From contig CALFBH010000024.1 in the NCBI GenBank assembly GCA_937951615.1, forward strand, positions 1-64,000: a stretch of 64,000 nt of DNA. Reading direction: 5' to 3'. The position numbers were made by a program, and so were the translations under genes. Shown piece after piece: positions 26,529-36,082 of the stretch. Positions within the stretch are counted from its first letter, which is position 1; every line of letters starts with the position of its first letter. The notes beneath the pieces were generated by a model that saw nothing but the letters and a program-made list of their open reading frames with translations, searched no databases and was not told the origin of the DNA. The stretch is from an uncultured Saprospiraceae bacterium. Its GTDB lineage: Bacteria; Bacteroidota; Bacteroidia; Chitinophagales; Saprospiraceae.

Positions 26529-27428
26529 ATGAAAGCATATCTTTTTCCAGGACAAGGAGCGCAGTTTGAAGGCATGGGCATGGACTTATATGAAGCCTCC
26601 GATTTGGCCAGCAATTTATTTGAGCAGGCAAACGGTATTCTCGGCTTTTGTATTACTGATGTTATGTTTGCTGGCACAGCAGAAGATTTGAAGCAGACCA
26701 AAGTGACACAGCCGGCTATTTTTCTCCATTCTATTATTACTGCACGTCTGCGGGCTTCCGTTTTTGCGCCGGATATGGTGGCAGGACATTCATTGGGTGA
26801 GTTTTCTGCTTTGGCGGCAGTTGGTGCATTGAGTTTTGAAGATGGACTGAAACTGGTTTATAAACGCGCGTTGGCAATGCAGAAAGCCTGTGAAGCGCAG
26901 GAAAGCACAATGGCAGCGATACTAGGTTTAGAAGATGCAGTGGTCGAAAAAATATGTGCAGGAATTGAGGAAGTCGTCGTGCCAGCCAATTATAACTGCC
27001 CTGGTCAATTGGTGATTTCAGGTTCTATCGCAGGCATCAATGTAGCTGTGGAACAACTGAAAGAAGCTGGTGCAAGAAGAGCATTGGTTTTGCCTGTAGG
27101 CGGTGCATTTCACTCGCCTTTGATGGAGTCTGCCAGAGAAGAATTGCGGCAGGCGATACAGGAAACCAATTTCAGCAAACCTAGTTGCCCAGTTTACCAA
27201 AACGTGAATGCCAAGCCAGAAACCGAACCAGAAAAAATACGCGAAAACCTTATCGAACAGCTCACAGCCCCAGTCCGCTGGACACAAACGCTTCAAAATA
27301 TGATCACCGATGGTGCAGCTGAATTTATTGAAGTGGGCGGTAAAGGAAAAGTGTTGCAAGGCATGGTAAGAAAAGTAGATCGACAATTGCCGACTAGTAC
27401 TTTGCAGGGGATTGAGGAAAGTGCTTGA
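26529..27428 (+). CDS. fabD: malonyl-CoA:ACP S-malonyltransferase
   Basis: A 299-residue FabD. The PGQGAQ motif is at the N-terminus, nucleophile Ser88 lies in GHSLGEFSAL, substrate-binding Arg113 in YKRALAMQ and catalytic His195 in GGAFHSPLM. It loads malonyl groups onto acyl carrier protein for fatty-acid elongation. It is transcribed alone here, separated from other fab genes, with its own promoter element 41 bp upstream. Confidence 0.95.
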   Translation: MKAYLFPGQGAQFEGMGMDLYEASDLASNLFEQANGILGFCITDVMFAGTAEDLKQTKVTQPAIFLHSIITARLRASVFAPDMVAGHSLGEFSALAAVGALSFEDGLKLVYKRALAMQKACEAQESTMAAILGLEDAVVEKICAGIEEVVVPANYNCPGQLVISGSIAGINVAVEQLKEAGARRALVLPVGGAFHSPLMESAREELRQAIQETNFSKPSCPVYQNVNAKPETEPEKIRENLIEQLTAPVRWTQTLQNMITDGAAEFIEVGGKGKVLQGMVRKVDRQLPTSTLQGIEESA

Positions 27429-27492
27429 TTTACTGGACTTTGGACGAAAAGGAAATAGGGTATTGGGATATTAGGTTAAAAGTCGTAAACAT

Positions 27493-28071
27493 CTATTTTA
27501 GATCATAATGCACGATTATCCTTTCCGCAACTTCTTTTGCAGAGAGATCGGTATTCTCAATTTTGAAGATTGATTTATTGCTAAGGTCTCCTTCCTGAGA
27601 ATTCATTCTATATTTTTTGTCGTGGAAGAGCAATCGTTTATCGGAAGCTTCTACATCTCTTTTAGAAGGTTTATGCTTCAGCCGATTTTCATGCCTGTTC
27701 CGTGTTAAGCGTTCCGCTACATCGCAGACCAATTCTACCAGACAAACTTTGGGATTTCTAGCCTGAAAAACGTCGATAATTTCATCAATATACGCTTCAT
27801 CTTCTTTTTCATTGAATGCCCAGACGATGGTAAATATTAATCCATCAATATCACTATTCGCGATTTCTTCAAAGATGTCAAATCTGATCTTTTTATCTAA
27901 ATTTCTAAAATTTGGCGTCCCGAAATCAAAGAACTGATTGACCAATTCAAGCGACATGTGATTATGGAAAAGCTTATAGCCGCTTAATTGCTGCAATTCC
28001 TGACCAACGGTCATTTTACCTGATGCGGGTGGGCCGCAGATGATTACCAGGTTCATTTCTTTGCTCATCAT
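27493..28071 (-). CDS. P-loop nucleoside/shikimate-kinase-like protein
   Basis: A 192-residue protein with Walker A-like GPPASGKMT at 13-21. The residue after the Lys is Met rather than Ser/Thr, followed by Thr, a variant seen in a subgroup of AAA_33/shikimate-kinase-like proteins. FHNHMSLELVN follows, and basic lid-like NRHENRLKHKPSKRD is near 125. It probably phosphorylates a small molecule; the substrate is unknown. An ATG pair allows starts at 28071 or 28068. It is convergent with fabD, 64 bp apart. Confidence 0.75.
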   Translation of the reverse strand: MMSKEMNLVIICGPPASGKMTVGQELQQLSGYKLFHNHMSLELVNQFFDFGTPNFRNLDKKIRFDIFEEIANSDIDGLIFTIVWAFNEKEDEAYIDEIIDVFQARNPKVCLVELVCDVAERLTRNRHENRLKHKPSKRDVEASDKRLLFHDKKYRMNSQEGDLSNKSIFKIENTDLSAKEVAERIIVHYDLK

Positions 28072-28117
28072 CTAATTTTTTTTGCTTCTATTGAAGTCAT
28101 TTTCTCGACATACAAAT

Positions 28118-28222
28118 AAGTGGAAATACAAATCCAAACGTCAAATTCAAATTCAAAAAACTATTGACAATAAGTCAATTACATAAATTGAAAGTAGCGT
28201 TTAGTTGAGTCCAGGCACTTAG
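28118..28222 (-). repeat. 105-bp dispersed repeat, copy 2 (inverted)
   Basis: This is the reverse-complement partner of 10421-10525. It is followed by a short extra copy of the caaatccaaacgtcaaattc part and a cgtgcattcgtggctaac motif near 28320. The remaining gap to 28789 is AT-rich with no gene or clear signal. Confidence 0.85.
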
Positions 28223-28789
28223 AAATGCAAATCCAAACGTCAAATTCAAAAATTATTGAATTACTTTTGAATCTACGTAAATCTGTGCCTATCCGTAGTG
28301 AATAATTCGTCCTTAATTCGTGCATTCGTGGCTAACTTTTAAAAGAACACTCAAAAACTAACATTAGTTCCATTTTAAATGTCACAAAAATCACTATCTT
28401 TTTAAATGAAAGAGCGGCTTTTTTGCATAAAAACTTTAACACATTTATTATTTTTGCAAAAGACAGGAAAAAAAGGTGTCTCCCTTTTAAAAACCTGACG
28501 TCAAAACGGATAGATATGATAAAAATGTTTTTTTTGTTATATTATCTACACTTTTGACACACCACAAACTCTCCGTATAACCAATTCATGTTTATCTTTT
28601 TACATATTGATATTTAATAATATTATGTAATTTGCCCTGTAATGAAAAGTAGATTTTTTCATTCGTTTGTACAAAAGGCATTGGTGAAGTTGCGAGAGAA
28701 CAAAATTTTTATACAAAACAAACTGTACATTAATCAATTAAAGGGCATTTGATGAAATTGATAATCTTTTAATTGAGTAAAAATATTTT

Positions 28790-31700
28790 ATGAAAAGGCT
28801 ACTATTATCACTGCAATTTTTATGTTTGTTAGGGACAACTCATGCCCAAATGCAGACAGATGGGAATATTCTCTATGGAAATGAATGGATTGACTATAGT
28901 CAGTCTTATTACAAAATGTATGTCGAGGAAGACGGTGTTTACCGCATTCCTTATCAGACTTTAGTGAATGCTGGTGTGCCATTAAGCAGCATTACCGCAG
29001 ATGGTTTTCAACTCTATGCAATGGGAGAAGAAATCCCGCTCTATACTTCTGCGCAGGGAACTTTAAGCAATAGCGATTACATTGAGTTTTACGGCAGGAA
29101 AAATATGGGAGAACTGGATGCGCATTTCCATGAAAACTCCGAAGGATTTTTCAATCCGTATTATAGCATGTACACGGACACTTCAGCATACTTCCTTACC
29201 TGGAATACAACATCAAACAATAATAGACTGCAGGAAATACCCAACGATTTGAATAATCTACCAGCTCCCGAGTCTTATTTTATGCACGAGAGTTATAAGG
29301 TTTCATCGCTTTTTTATAATAAAGGTGAAGCTTTTGAGGAATTGTATGAATCTCGTTTTTCGGACGGAGAAGGATATGGTAGTTATTTTATTCAAACAGG
29401 AGATTACGCAGTACCAACACCAAACGTATATAACGGGGGAGGAGATGCGCAGTATTGGATACGTTTTGCTTCTTCCAATTCAGCCAATCACCAGATTCAG
29501 CTTAAGGTCGGAAATGTACAGCAACCAATAGACTCGGCTAATTTTTCTGGCTATCAAATGCGCCAGATAACGGGCAATGTACCGAATAATTTACTAGGAA
29601 CTACTTCGACAACCGTAAGGCTAAAAGGAATGCTCAATGCAGCAGACAGGCATTCCACTTCTTTTGCAAAAATAGAATACCCACGCGAATTTGTTTTTGG
29701 AAATGAAAATTCCTTTTCCTTTAAGGTATCCGGGGATGCTGCGAATCGGAAATATCTGGAAATTGAAGATTTTGATCACGGCGGTGTAGCACCTATATTA
29801 TTTGACTTAACTAATGGCTTGTGTATCAATACAACCCTGAATGGTTCAACAGTTCAGGTAGCCTTGCCGATATCGACTGAAGAACGAAAACTGATTTTAT
29901 TTAATCGCGGAAATAGCGTCACGACAATTGATGAGATATTTGAGTCCAATTTTGTAAACTATGATGTAGAACAGGGCGATTACATTATAGTCAGCCACGA
30001 TAAGTTTATCAGCGACCCAGGCAATCAGGTTCAAAACTATGCCGCTTATCGCGCAAGTACAGGCTATAATCCCATCATTGTGGATGTAGAAGAACTGTAC
30101 GACCAGTTTGCTTATGGTGTAAATAAACACGCACAGGCAATCCGTAATTTTACGGGCTTTTCATTGGCAAATTGGGCAACACCGCCGAAGTATATGTTTA
30201 TGATTGGCAAAGCACGTCCATATTTTTCAATTAGAAATAATCAAATTGGACAGCCTTCTTATACGCCGACTTTCGGTCATTCTACTTCTGATGTATTACT
30301 GACGGCAACTCCACAATCTGATGTGCCAAGAATTGCTTTTGGAAGAATCCCCGTGTTGCAGGCTAATGAGGTCGGTATTTATCTAAATAAAGTCATCTCT
30401 TATGAAAACAATCAGAATAATTTACCACAAACAATTGAAGATCGTGCGTGGATGAAGCGTGTTGTACATCTTGGCGGGGGCGACCCTTTTATCCAAGAAA
30501 CAATAAAAGACAATTTTAATAATTATAGTGGAGTGGTAGAGAACGATCATTTTGGCGCAGATGTTAGTTCTTTTTTCAAAAGCAATGATGCGCCAGTAGA
30601 AATTATTACCTCTGAATTATTGGATTCTTTTATTAATGAAGGCACAAAAATGGTGACCTTTTATGGACATTCCTCACCCGAAGCACTGGATTTTAATATA
30701 GATGGTCCGGAAAATTACACCAACTTGGATCGCTATTTCATCATGTTTTCTCTAGGTTGTTATAGCGGACAAATTCACCAAAAAGAACCCAATATTAGTG
30801 AATGGTTTGTTTTTGCAGAAGAAAAAGGGGCAGTTGCTTTTCTGGCAACCGTCGATTTGTCAGAAATAGAATCCTTAGACGCTTTTGCAGATGCATTTTA
30901 TGAAAAGATGACAGGCGATAATTATGGAGAAGGACTGGGCGATATTGTACGTGCTGCAATAGAAAGTCAGCAGTCAGCAGGTGCATTGGAAGATGACAGA
31001 ATCGTTTATCAGCAAATGACATTGAATGGCGATCCGGCAATCAGAATTAATGCAACAGAAGCACCCGACTATATTGTGAATGAACAGACGATTCAGTTTG
31101 GTCCAGCGATGCTGACCAATGAGGATGACATTGAACTTAGTTTTTCAATCATGAATATTGGTAAAGCTATTTCCGATTCATTCAACATACAAATAGACAG
31201 AATATTGCCGAATGGCACAGAAATCACCGTCATAGAAGCAGCAGAAAACACCCCAAAATTTGAGCAATCTTATCGTTTTACCATTCCGTCTATTTCCACG
31301 GCTTCAGGACTCAATCAGTTTAGAATCACAATAGATGTAGATGACGATATTGCAGAAATGCCCAACCCCGACGCTGAAGACAATAATGTAGCTTATGGAG
31401 AAGCCACGATTCTCACGAATGTTATAGAACCGCTGACGCCACGCGATTTTAGTATTCTGCCAGACTTGTCGGGCATTATTTTGAAAGCAGCGATAGAAAC
31501 GCCGTATATCAATACGAGCTTGAACTATTTGATGGAAATAGACACAACAGAATTGTTTGATAGTCCTTTAAAAGAAAGTACAAACATCACATCTACAATA
31601 GGAGATATGGAGCTAAAATGGGCGCCTTCGATCTCTTATACCGACAGCACCGTTTATTATTGGCGAGTTCGTGCGGACGACCCACAAGTACCTACTGCTG

Positions 31701-33403
31701 CCGACTGGCGAGGATATTCTTTTGTAACCATCAATAATGAATATCCAGGCTGGAATCAGTCGCATTATTATCAGTTCAAAAAGGATCGGTTTGAAAATAT
31801 GAATTATGGTGAAGATCGACGCTTTGATTTTGTTTCTACTTATAATGAAATCGCAGTTACCAGTGCACATTACCCGATACTACCTCCTAATCAGTTGGAT
31901 TATTCGGTCAATGGCTCACGTATATACGATGCCATTCCATGCGAAGTAGAAGAGCAAGGCATGTATTTCGCGTTTTTTGATGAAGACTTTAATGTCTATG
32001 GAAATGTACAACTCAATTCCGCTACCAATCAGGGCTTGTATGGAACTTACCTATGTAATAATCAGACTTTTGCGTTTTTGTTTAGAACAAATACCTTAGC
32101 CGGACAAAATAATTTACGCAACGTACTCAATAATACGATTCCTAATTTTCCTTACGTAAAATATATTCTAATCTATAGCCTGAATGACTATGAACCAGAA
32201 ACCTGGAATGCGGATTTATTTGATGCTTTCGCAAATTATGGTTTAACAGATATTCAGAATACAGTAACGCTGGGCGGTGTGCCTTACGCTGGGCTTATCG
32301 AAATAGATTCGGGCAACGCTTATGAACAGATGGCTGCTACTGAAAATGACATTCTTGAAGCTGCATTTGCTTTGGAAGAAAGCTGGATGGAAGGAAAAGT
32401 AAAATCTACACTCATCGGACCAGCTACAGAATGGGTGTCGCTACATTGGCAAACCAGCGAGCAAGAAGCAGACGATGAAGTGCAAGTTAATGTATATGGT
32501 GTAAATACGAATAATGAAGAAGTCTTCCTGGAAACAGTAACAGATTCAGACCATGTTTTCGATGCAGCAATCTACGATATAACGGTATATCCACAGCTTC
32601 GCTTAGAATATGAAGCAGTAGATGAAGTTAATCGAACAGCTACTCAACTCGATTACTGGCGCGTATTATACGATGATTGTTTTAAAATTAATGTAAAAGT
32701 GAATCTGGAAGGCCCTTATGATGTGGGAAGCGGACTGATGAACACCAACCTCAATACAGAAAGAAAGCTATTGCCTGGACAAATACCAACTGCACCAACA
32801 GCCATCGCAACACCTGCCGGACAACCTTATAATTTGCCGCCCTGGAATTATACAGGCATAGAAGGAAGTGATTTTACAGATGAAAGTTATGCAGAAAGTG
32901 TGGTGGACTGGGTGATGGTTTCGCTACGCACAGAAATTGACCCGGCAACTGAAGTACTGCGCACAACGGGTTTATTATTGAAAAATGGAATTATAGATAT
33001 TGTCGAACCCTGTGTTGCTGACCCAGCACTTATTGGCGATTTTTATATTGTCATTGAGCACCGCAACCACCTCGGCATGATGTCGCCGCAAAAAGTAGCG
33101 GTAGTGAATAACCAAATCACCTACGATTTCAGAGCAGCAAATTCTTATATCAATAATGGCATCGGCTTCGGACAAAAAGAACTCACGCCCGGCGTATGGG
33201 GCATGTATGGTGCCGACATCGACCAAGCAGCCGACCCAAATAGCTATGATATCAATAGTATAGATAAAGTTCAATGGGTTGAAGAAAATGGGATATTTGA
33301 TGTCTATCTACACGGCGACCTGAATTTGGATGGAGATGTCAATGCGCTGGATAAGATATTTTGGGAAAGTAATAATGGTACATTTTCTAGTGTTCCTAAA
33401 TAA
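28790..33403 (+). CDS. gingipain-type (C25) PorU-like secreted cysteine protease with C-terminal dockerin-like module
   Basis: A 1537-residue protein with signal peptide (to about residue 20, GTTHAQ). An N-terminal PorU-like region is followed by a C25 caspase-fold peptidase (about 395-760). Catalytic His627 lies in TFYGHSSPE and Cys657 in SLGCYSG, with DVEELYDQFAYG upstream as in gingipains. A CARDB-like domain (about 775-880), fibronectin-like strands with YYWRVRADD, and a 240-residue module (1297-1537) follow. That module matches the proteins at 1408 and 43171 and ends in the calcium-type loop DLNLDGDVNALD. PorU is the sortase of type IX secretion; this protein is larger and carries an extra C-terminus, so it could be a PorU variant or a secreted protease. 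A terminator follows. Confidence 0.85.
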   Translation: MKRLLLSLQFLCLLGTTHAQMQTDGNILYGNEWIDYSQSYYKMYVEEDGVYRIPYQTLVNAGVPLSSITADGFQLYAMGEEIPLYTSAQGTLSNSDYIEFYGRKNMGELDAHFHENSEGFFNPYYSMYTDTSAYFLTWNTTSNNNRLQEIPNDLNNLPAPESYFMHESYKVSSLFYNKGEAFEELYESRFSDGEGYGSYFIQTGDYAVPTPNVYNGGGDAQYWIRFASSNSANHQIQLKVGNVQQPIDSANFSGYQMRQITGNVPNNLLGTTSTTVRLKGMLNAADRHSTSFAKIEYPREFVFGNENSFSFKVSGDAANRKYLEIEDFDHGGVAPILFDLTNGLCINTTLNGSTVQVALPISTEERKLILFNRGNSVTTIDEIFESNFVNYDVEQGDYIIVSHDKFISDPGNQVQNYAAYRASTGYNPIIVDVEELYDQFAYGVNKHAQAIRNFTGFSLANWATPPKYMFMIGKARPYFSIRNNQIGQPSYTPTFGHSTSDVLLTATPQSDVPRIAFGRIPVLQANEVGIYLNKVISYENNQNNLPQTIEDRAWMKRVVHLGGGDPFIQETIKDNFNNYSGVVENDHFGADVSSFFKSNDAPVEIITSELLDSFINEGTKMVTFYGHSSPEALDFNIDGPENYTNLDRYFIMFSLGCYSGQIHQKEPNISEWFVFAEEKGAVAFLATVDLSEIESLDAFADAFYEKMTGDNYGEGLGDIVRAAIESQQSAGALEDDRIVYQQMTLNGDPAIRINATEAPDYIVNEQTIQFGPAMLTNEDDIELSFSIMNIGKAISDSFNIQIDRILPNGTEITVIEAAENTPKFEQSYRFTIPSISTASGLNQFRITIDVDDDIAEMPNPDAEDNNVAYGEATILTNVIEPLTPRDFSILPDLSGIILKAAIETPYINTSLNYLMEIDTTELFDSPLKESTNITSTIGDMELKWAPSISYTDSTVYYWRVRADDPQVPTAADWRGYSFVTINNEYPGWNQSHYYQFKKDRFENMNYGEDRRFDFVSTYNEIAVTSAHYPILPPNQLDYSVNGSRIYDAIPCEVEEQGMYFAFFDEDFNVYGNVQLNSATNQGLYGTYLCNNQTFAFLFRTNTLAGQNNLRNVLNNTIPNFPYVKYILIYSLNDYEPETWNADLFDAFANYGLTDIQNTVTLGGVPYAGLIEIDSGNAYEQMAATENDILEAAFALEESWMEGKVKSTLIGPATEWVSLHWQTSEQEADDEVQVNVYGVNTNNEEVFLETVTDSDHVFDAAIYDITVYPQLRLEYEAVDEVNRTATQLDYWRVLYDDCFKINVKVNLEGPYDVGSGLMNTNLNTERKLLPGQIPTAPTAIATPAGQPYNLPPWNYTGIEGSDFTDESYAESVVDWVMVSLRTEIDPATEVLRTTGLLLKNGIIDIVEPCVADPALIGDFYIVIEHRNHLGMMSPQKVAVVNNQITYDFRAANSYINNGIGFGQKELTPGVWGMYGADIDQAADPNSYDINSIDKVQWVEENGIFDVYLHGDLNLDGDVNALDKIFWESNNGTFSSVPK

Positions 33404-33434
33404 TTAATTCCGAATTACGAAGTGTTTAATTACG

Positions 33435-33472
33435 AATGCCGAAGTGGGTTGAAGCTCGCTTCGGCATTTTTG
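33435..33472 (+). terminator. intrinsic terminator
   Basis: AATGCCGAAG pairs with CTTCGGCATT across a 14-base loop, followed by TTTTG, 32 bp past the C25 protease stop. Confidence 0.8.
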
Positions 33473-33573
33473 TTGTTATATCAAAATGTCCATAGTTTAT
33501 GTACCTCATTGCGAATTCTTGCGTATAAAGGGTGTACGATATTGAAAAATTCACATTTAAAAAATTAAAAAAT

Positions 33574-34149
33574 ATGTTAGACAAAATTATGGAAGCTGTT
33601 GGCGGAGATGCCTTGAGTCAAATCACTAGCCAGGCAGGAGTTACTCCTGAACAAGCAAAAGAGATGCTGCCTATGGCGCAAGAAAGTCTTCAAGAAGGCT
33701 TGACCTCTCAACTGACCAGTGGAAATACAGAAGGTCTTTTGGGCATGTTCAACAGTGCTGGTAGCGATGGATTGGCAGGCAATGGTATCTTTGGCACGAT
33801 CAAGGGCTTGTTTATGCAAAAAATCATGGGTAAAATGGGCTTGCCAGAATCTGTAGCAGGACTTGCTGCGGGTGCAGGCATGGGCAGCATGATCAGCGGT
33901 GTCTCCAATATGTTGAAATCTGATGGCGACAATGAAGACATTAGCACAGACAATATCATGAATGTACTTGGCGGCGGCGGTGCTGCGGGTATGTTGGGCA
34001 ATTTGCTCGGCGGTGCAGGTGGTGCTTTGGGCGGCTTGAAAGACGCAGCTTCCGGTTTGGCAGGTGGTGCAACTGAAGGTGCAGGCGGTATAGCCGACAG
34101 CCTTAAAGATGCTGCTGCTGATAAATTGGGCAGTCTGTTCGGTAAGTAA
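33574..34149 (+). CDS. Gly/Ala-rich DUF937-like protein
   Basis: The ATG at 33574 (MLDKIMEAVGGD) is preferred over an upstream GTG. The product is about 191 residues. The N-terminal 70 residues are helical (VTPEQAKEMLPMAQESLQEGL). The rest is Gly/Ala/Met/Leu-rich with GLFMQKIMGKMGLPES and GGGGAAGMLGNLLGGAGG stretches, like DUF937/YidB-type proteins. There is no signal peptide. Function is unknown. A terminator formed by the cacgaat repeat motif lies just downstream. Confidence 0.7.
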   Translation: MLDKIMEAVGGDALSQITSQAGVTPEQAKEMLPMAQESLQEGLTSQLTSGNTEGLLGMFNSAGSDGLAGNGIFGTIKGLFMQKIMGKMGLPESVAGLAAGAGMGSMISGVSNMLKSDGDNEDISTDNIMNVLGGGGAAGMLGNLLGGAGGALGGLKDAASGLAGGATEGAGGIADSLKDAAADKLGSLFGK

Positions 34150-34175
34150 TCTCTGCCCCGACGGATAGAAATTAT

Positions 34176-34220
34176 TAAGCCACGAATGCACCAACTTTGT
34201 GTATTCGTGGCTTATTTATT
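34176..34220 (+). terminator. intrinsic terminator built from a dispersed motif
   Basis: TAAGCCACGAAT pairs exactly with ATTCGTGGCTTA across a loop, followed by TTTATT. The gccacgaatgcac half also occurs near 16912, 18972 and (inverted) 28320. Confidence 0.75.
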
Positions 34221-34286
34221 TTACATCGTCTAGTTGTAAAAAGTTAGATAAATACATATAATATTTTAATTGTATTGATTTTTTAT

Positions 34287-34294
34287 TATATTTG
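34287..34294 (+). promoter_or_regulatory. -7 promoter element of the desaturase gene
   Basis: TATATTTG fits TAnnTTTG and lies 48 bp upstream of the ATG at 34342. Confidence 0.5.
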
Positions 34295-34341
34295 TAATAA
34301 AGCGACTTAAGTTTCGCTATTTCCAAACATAATAAAAAACT

Positions 34342-35394
34342 ATGAACGCCATCAATTCAGAACTGTTTGCTGTAACACTTCGCGAAAGGATTAATAATTA
34401 TTTCAAATCGACGAATACATCTGTTAAGTCTGACCGGATGATGGTGTCGAAAATAATTATAGGCACATCCTGGTGGTTATTATCCTATCTCGCTATTTTC
34501 CTATGCTCATCAAATCCCCTGACTTTCCTGATTTTATATCTTTTTCATGGGCTGGGGCACATCTATTTTTCATTTAATGTCGGGCATGATGCCTTGCATA
34601 ATGCCATTTCAAAAAAGAAGAAGGTCAATAAATTTTGGGCTTATAGTTATGATTTGTTGGGCGTGAACACTTATATGTGGCGATTCATGCATCATCAGGG
34701 ACATCATGCTTGTCTGAATATTCAGGGCGAAGACATGTCATTGGAAACGGCAGGTGTCATGAGGCTGTCGAATAAAGAAAGCAGAAGAAAATTTCATAAA
34801 TATCAACATTATTATGCTTTTGTTATCTATGGAATTTATTTGATATATTATGTCTTTATAAAGGATTTTAAATATTTTCTAGCTAAAAATAATGTTCATT
34901 TAAAAGGAGTAAAACATCCTGTAGGCGAGTATATTAAATTGTTTCTCGGGAAGGCTTTTTATCTGTTCTACATGTTGTTTTTGCCGATTTATTTATTGCC
35001 TTTTGAATGGCATTTTATCGTGCTGACCTTTTTTGTCACCTTGTTTATGATTGGTATTGTTATGTCATTCACATTTCAGGTAACTCATATTATAGATACA
35101 ACGCATTACCCAGAACACCGGAAAGCGTACAAGAATTATGTATTCCATGTCTTTGAAACCACTGCTGATTTTGCAACAACAAACCCACTTGCCAATTGGT
35201 TTTTTGGCGGCTTAAATGTACATGTTGTGCATCATTTGCGTTCTGATGTCTGCCATACCCATTATCCTGCATTGACAAAAATCGTGAAAACAACTGCTGC
35301 TGAATTTGGCGTGAATTATAGAGAGAATAATAGTATTTACAAGGCCGTGAAGGCGCATCTGAGGCAATTGAAAAAACTTGGTAATGAAGATTGA
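34342..35394 (+). CDS. membrane fatty-acid desaturase
   Basis: A 350-residue membrane protein with the three histidine boxes of acyl-lipid/acyl-CoA desaturases: GHDALH at 81-86, HHQGHH at 117-122 and HVVHH at 294-298. Hydrophobic helix pairs lie at about 40-75 and 200-260. It is of the front-end/linoleoyl-CoA desaturase type and would introduce a double bond in membrane acyl chains using a di-iron centre. No cytochrome b5 domain is fused. Transcribed alone. Confidence 0.9.
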   Translation: MNAINSELFAVTLRERINNYFKSTNTSVKSDRMMVSKIIIGTSWWLLSYLAIFLCSSNPLTFLILYLFHGLGHIYFSFNVGHDALHNAISKKKKVNKFWAYSYDLLGVNTYMWRFMHHQGHHACLNIQGEDMSLETAGVMRLSNKESRRKFHKYQHYYAFVIYGIYLIYYVFIKDFKYFLAKNNVHLKGVKHPVGEYIKLFLGKAFYLFYMLFLPIYLLPFEWHFIVLTFFVTLFMIGIVMSFTFQVTHIIDTTHYPEHRKAYKNYVFHVFETTADFATTNPLANWFFGGLNVHVVHHLRSDVCHTHYPALTKIVKTTAAEFGVNYRENNSIYKAVKAHLRQLKKLGNED

Positions 35395-35410
35395 TATTGT
35401 GGAACACAAT

Positions 35411-36082
35411 TTATGAAGCAGCATGAAGTCGTTCTGCGAAATCGTAAATATACCTGTATTTCCAAAGTTTTCGTTCTCTGCTGTCGGTTGGATTATAAGG
35501 GTTTTGGAAATAATTTTTCACATCATTAAAAAGCCCTTTTCTGATTTCTTTTCGCTTAGGGCTATTAATGCCGTATCGCTTCAAAAAACTATTCGCTCGC
35601 TTATATTCTTCAGGTTTATCTCTTTCAAGATGTTCATAAACAAGCAATTCGCCAGATTCTAAGTCAAAGTAAAAATAGGATTTAAATTCGTAGTCTGCCT
35701 CGTCCGGTTTTAAGGTAAATTCAAAAACCTTATGTCTATTCGCTTCTGAATTACAGTCGGTACAGCAATAAAACAAGTTTTCCCATTGATATGCTTGTAA
35801 CGGAAAATCTCCTTTGGGATGATAATGTTCTATGGGTGGCTCAACTGTTTCACCAATGGGAAAACCATCACAAAAAGAGCAATGACCATCTGTTAGATTT
35901 TCTAATGCTGGTCTCAAATCTTTAGCAATACCTTCGCGCCATGAAAATTGCTGCCCTGCTCTTTCCTTTTTGCCTTTTGAATCTTGATATTCTTTGAGTT
36001 CTTGACCCCATTGTTCCCAATTATCCTCCAGTTTTTTCAAAGTAGGAATATCAGAAAGTGGAGGACGATTAATTTTTTCCAT
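35411..36082 (-). CDS. ptuB: HNH nuclease, PtuB-like (TIGR02646-type)
   Basis: A 223-residue protein with an HNH fold: zinc-binding Cys68/Cys71 (CSFCDG), catalytic-region Glu85-His86-Tyr-His88 (EHYHPKG), Asn102 and a second Cys pair at Cys107/Cys110 (CCTDCN). The layout matches TIGR02646-type nucleases that partner AAA ATPases in Septu anti-phage systems. Its start overlaps the end of the ATPase gene by 14 bp, so both are made from one mRNA. In Septu, PtuB cleaves nucleic acid when released or activated by PtuA. The gene symbol is by analogy. Confidence 0.78.
   Translation of the reverse strand: MEKINRPPLSDIPTLKKLEDNWEQWGQELKEYQDSKGKKERAGQQFSWREGIAKDLRPALENLTDGHCSFCDGFPIGETVEPPIEHYHPKGDFPLQAYQWENLFYCCTDCNSEANRHKVFEFTLKPDEADYEFKSYFYFDLESGELLVYEHLERDKPEEYKRANSFLKRYGINSPKRKEIRKGLFNDVKNYFQNPYNPTDSRERKLWKYRYIYDFAERLHAAS

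Noticed and set aside
33577-34194. 205-residue minus-strand frame
   Set aside because: It mirrors the Gly/Ala-rich DUF937-like gene and has no family features; the plus-strand product is the coherent one.
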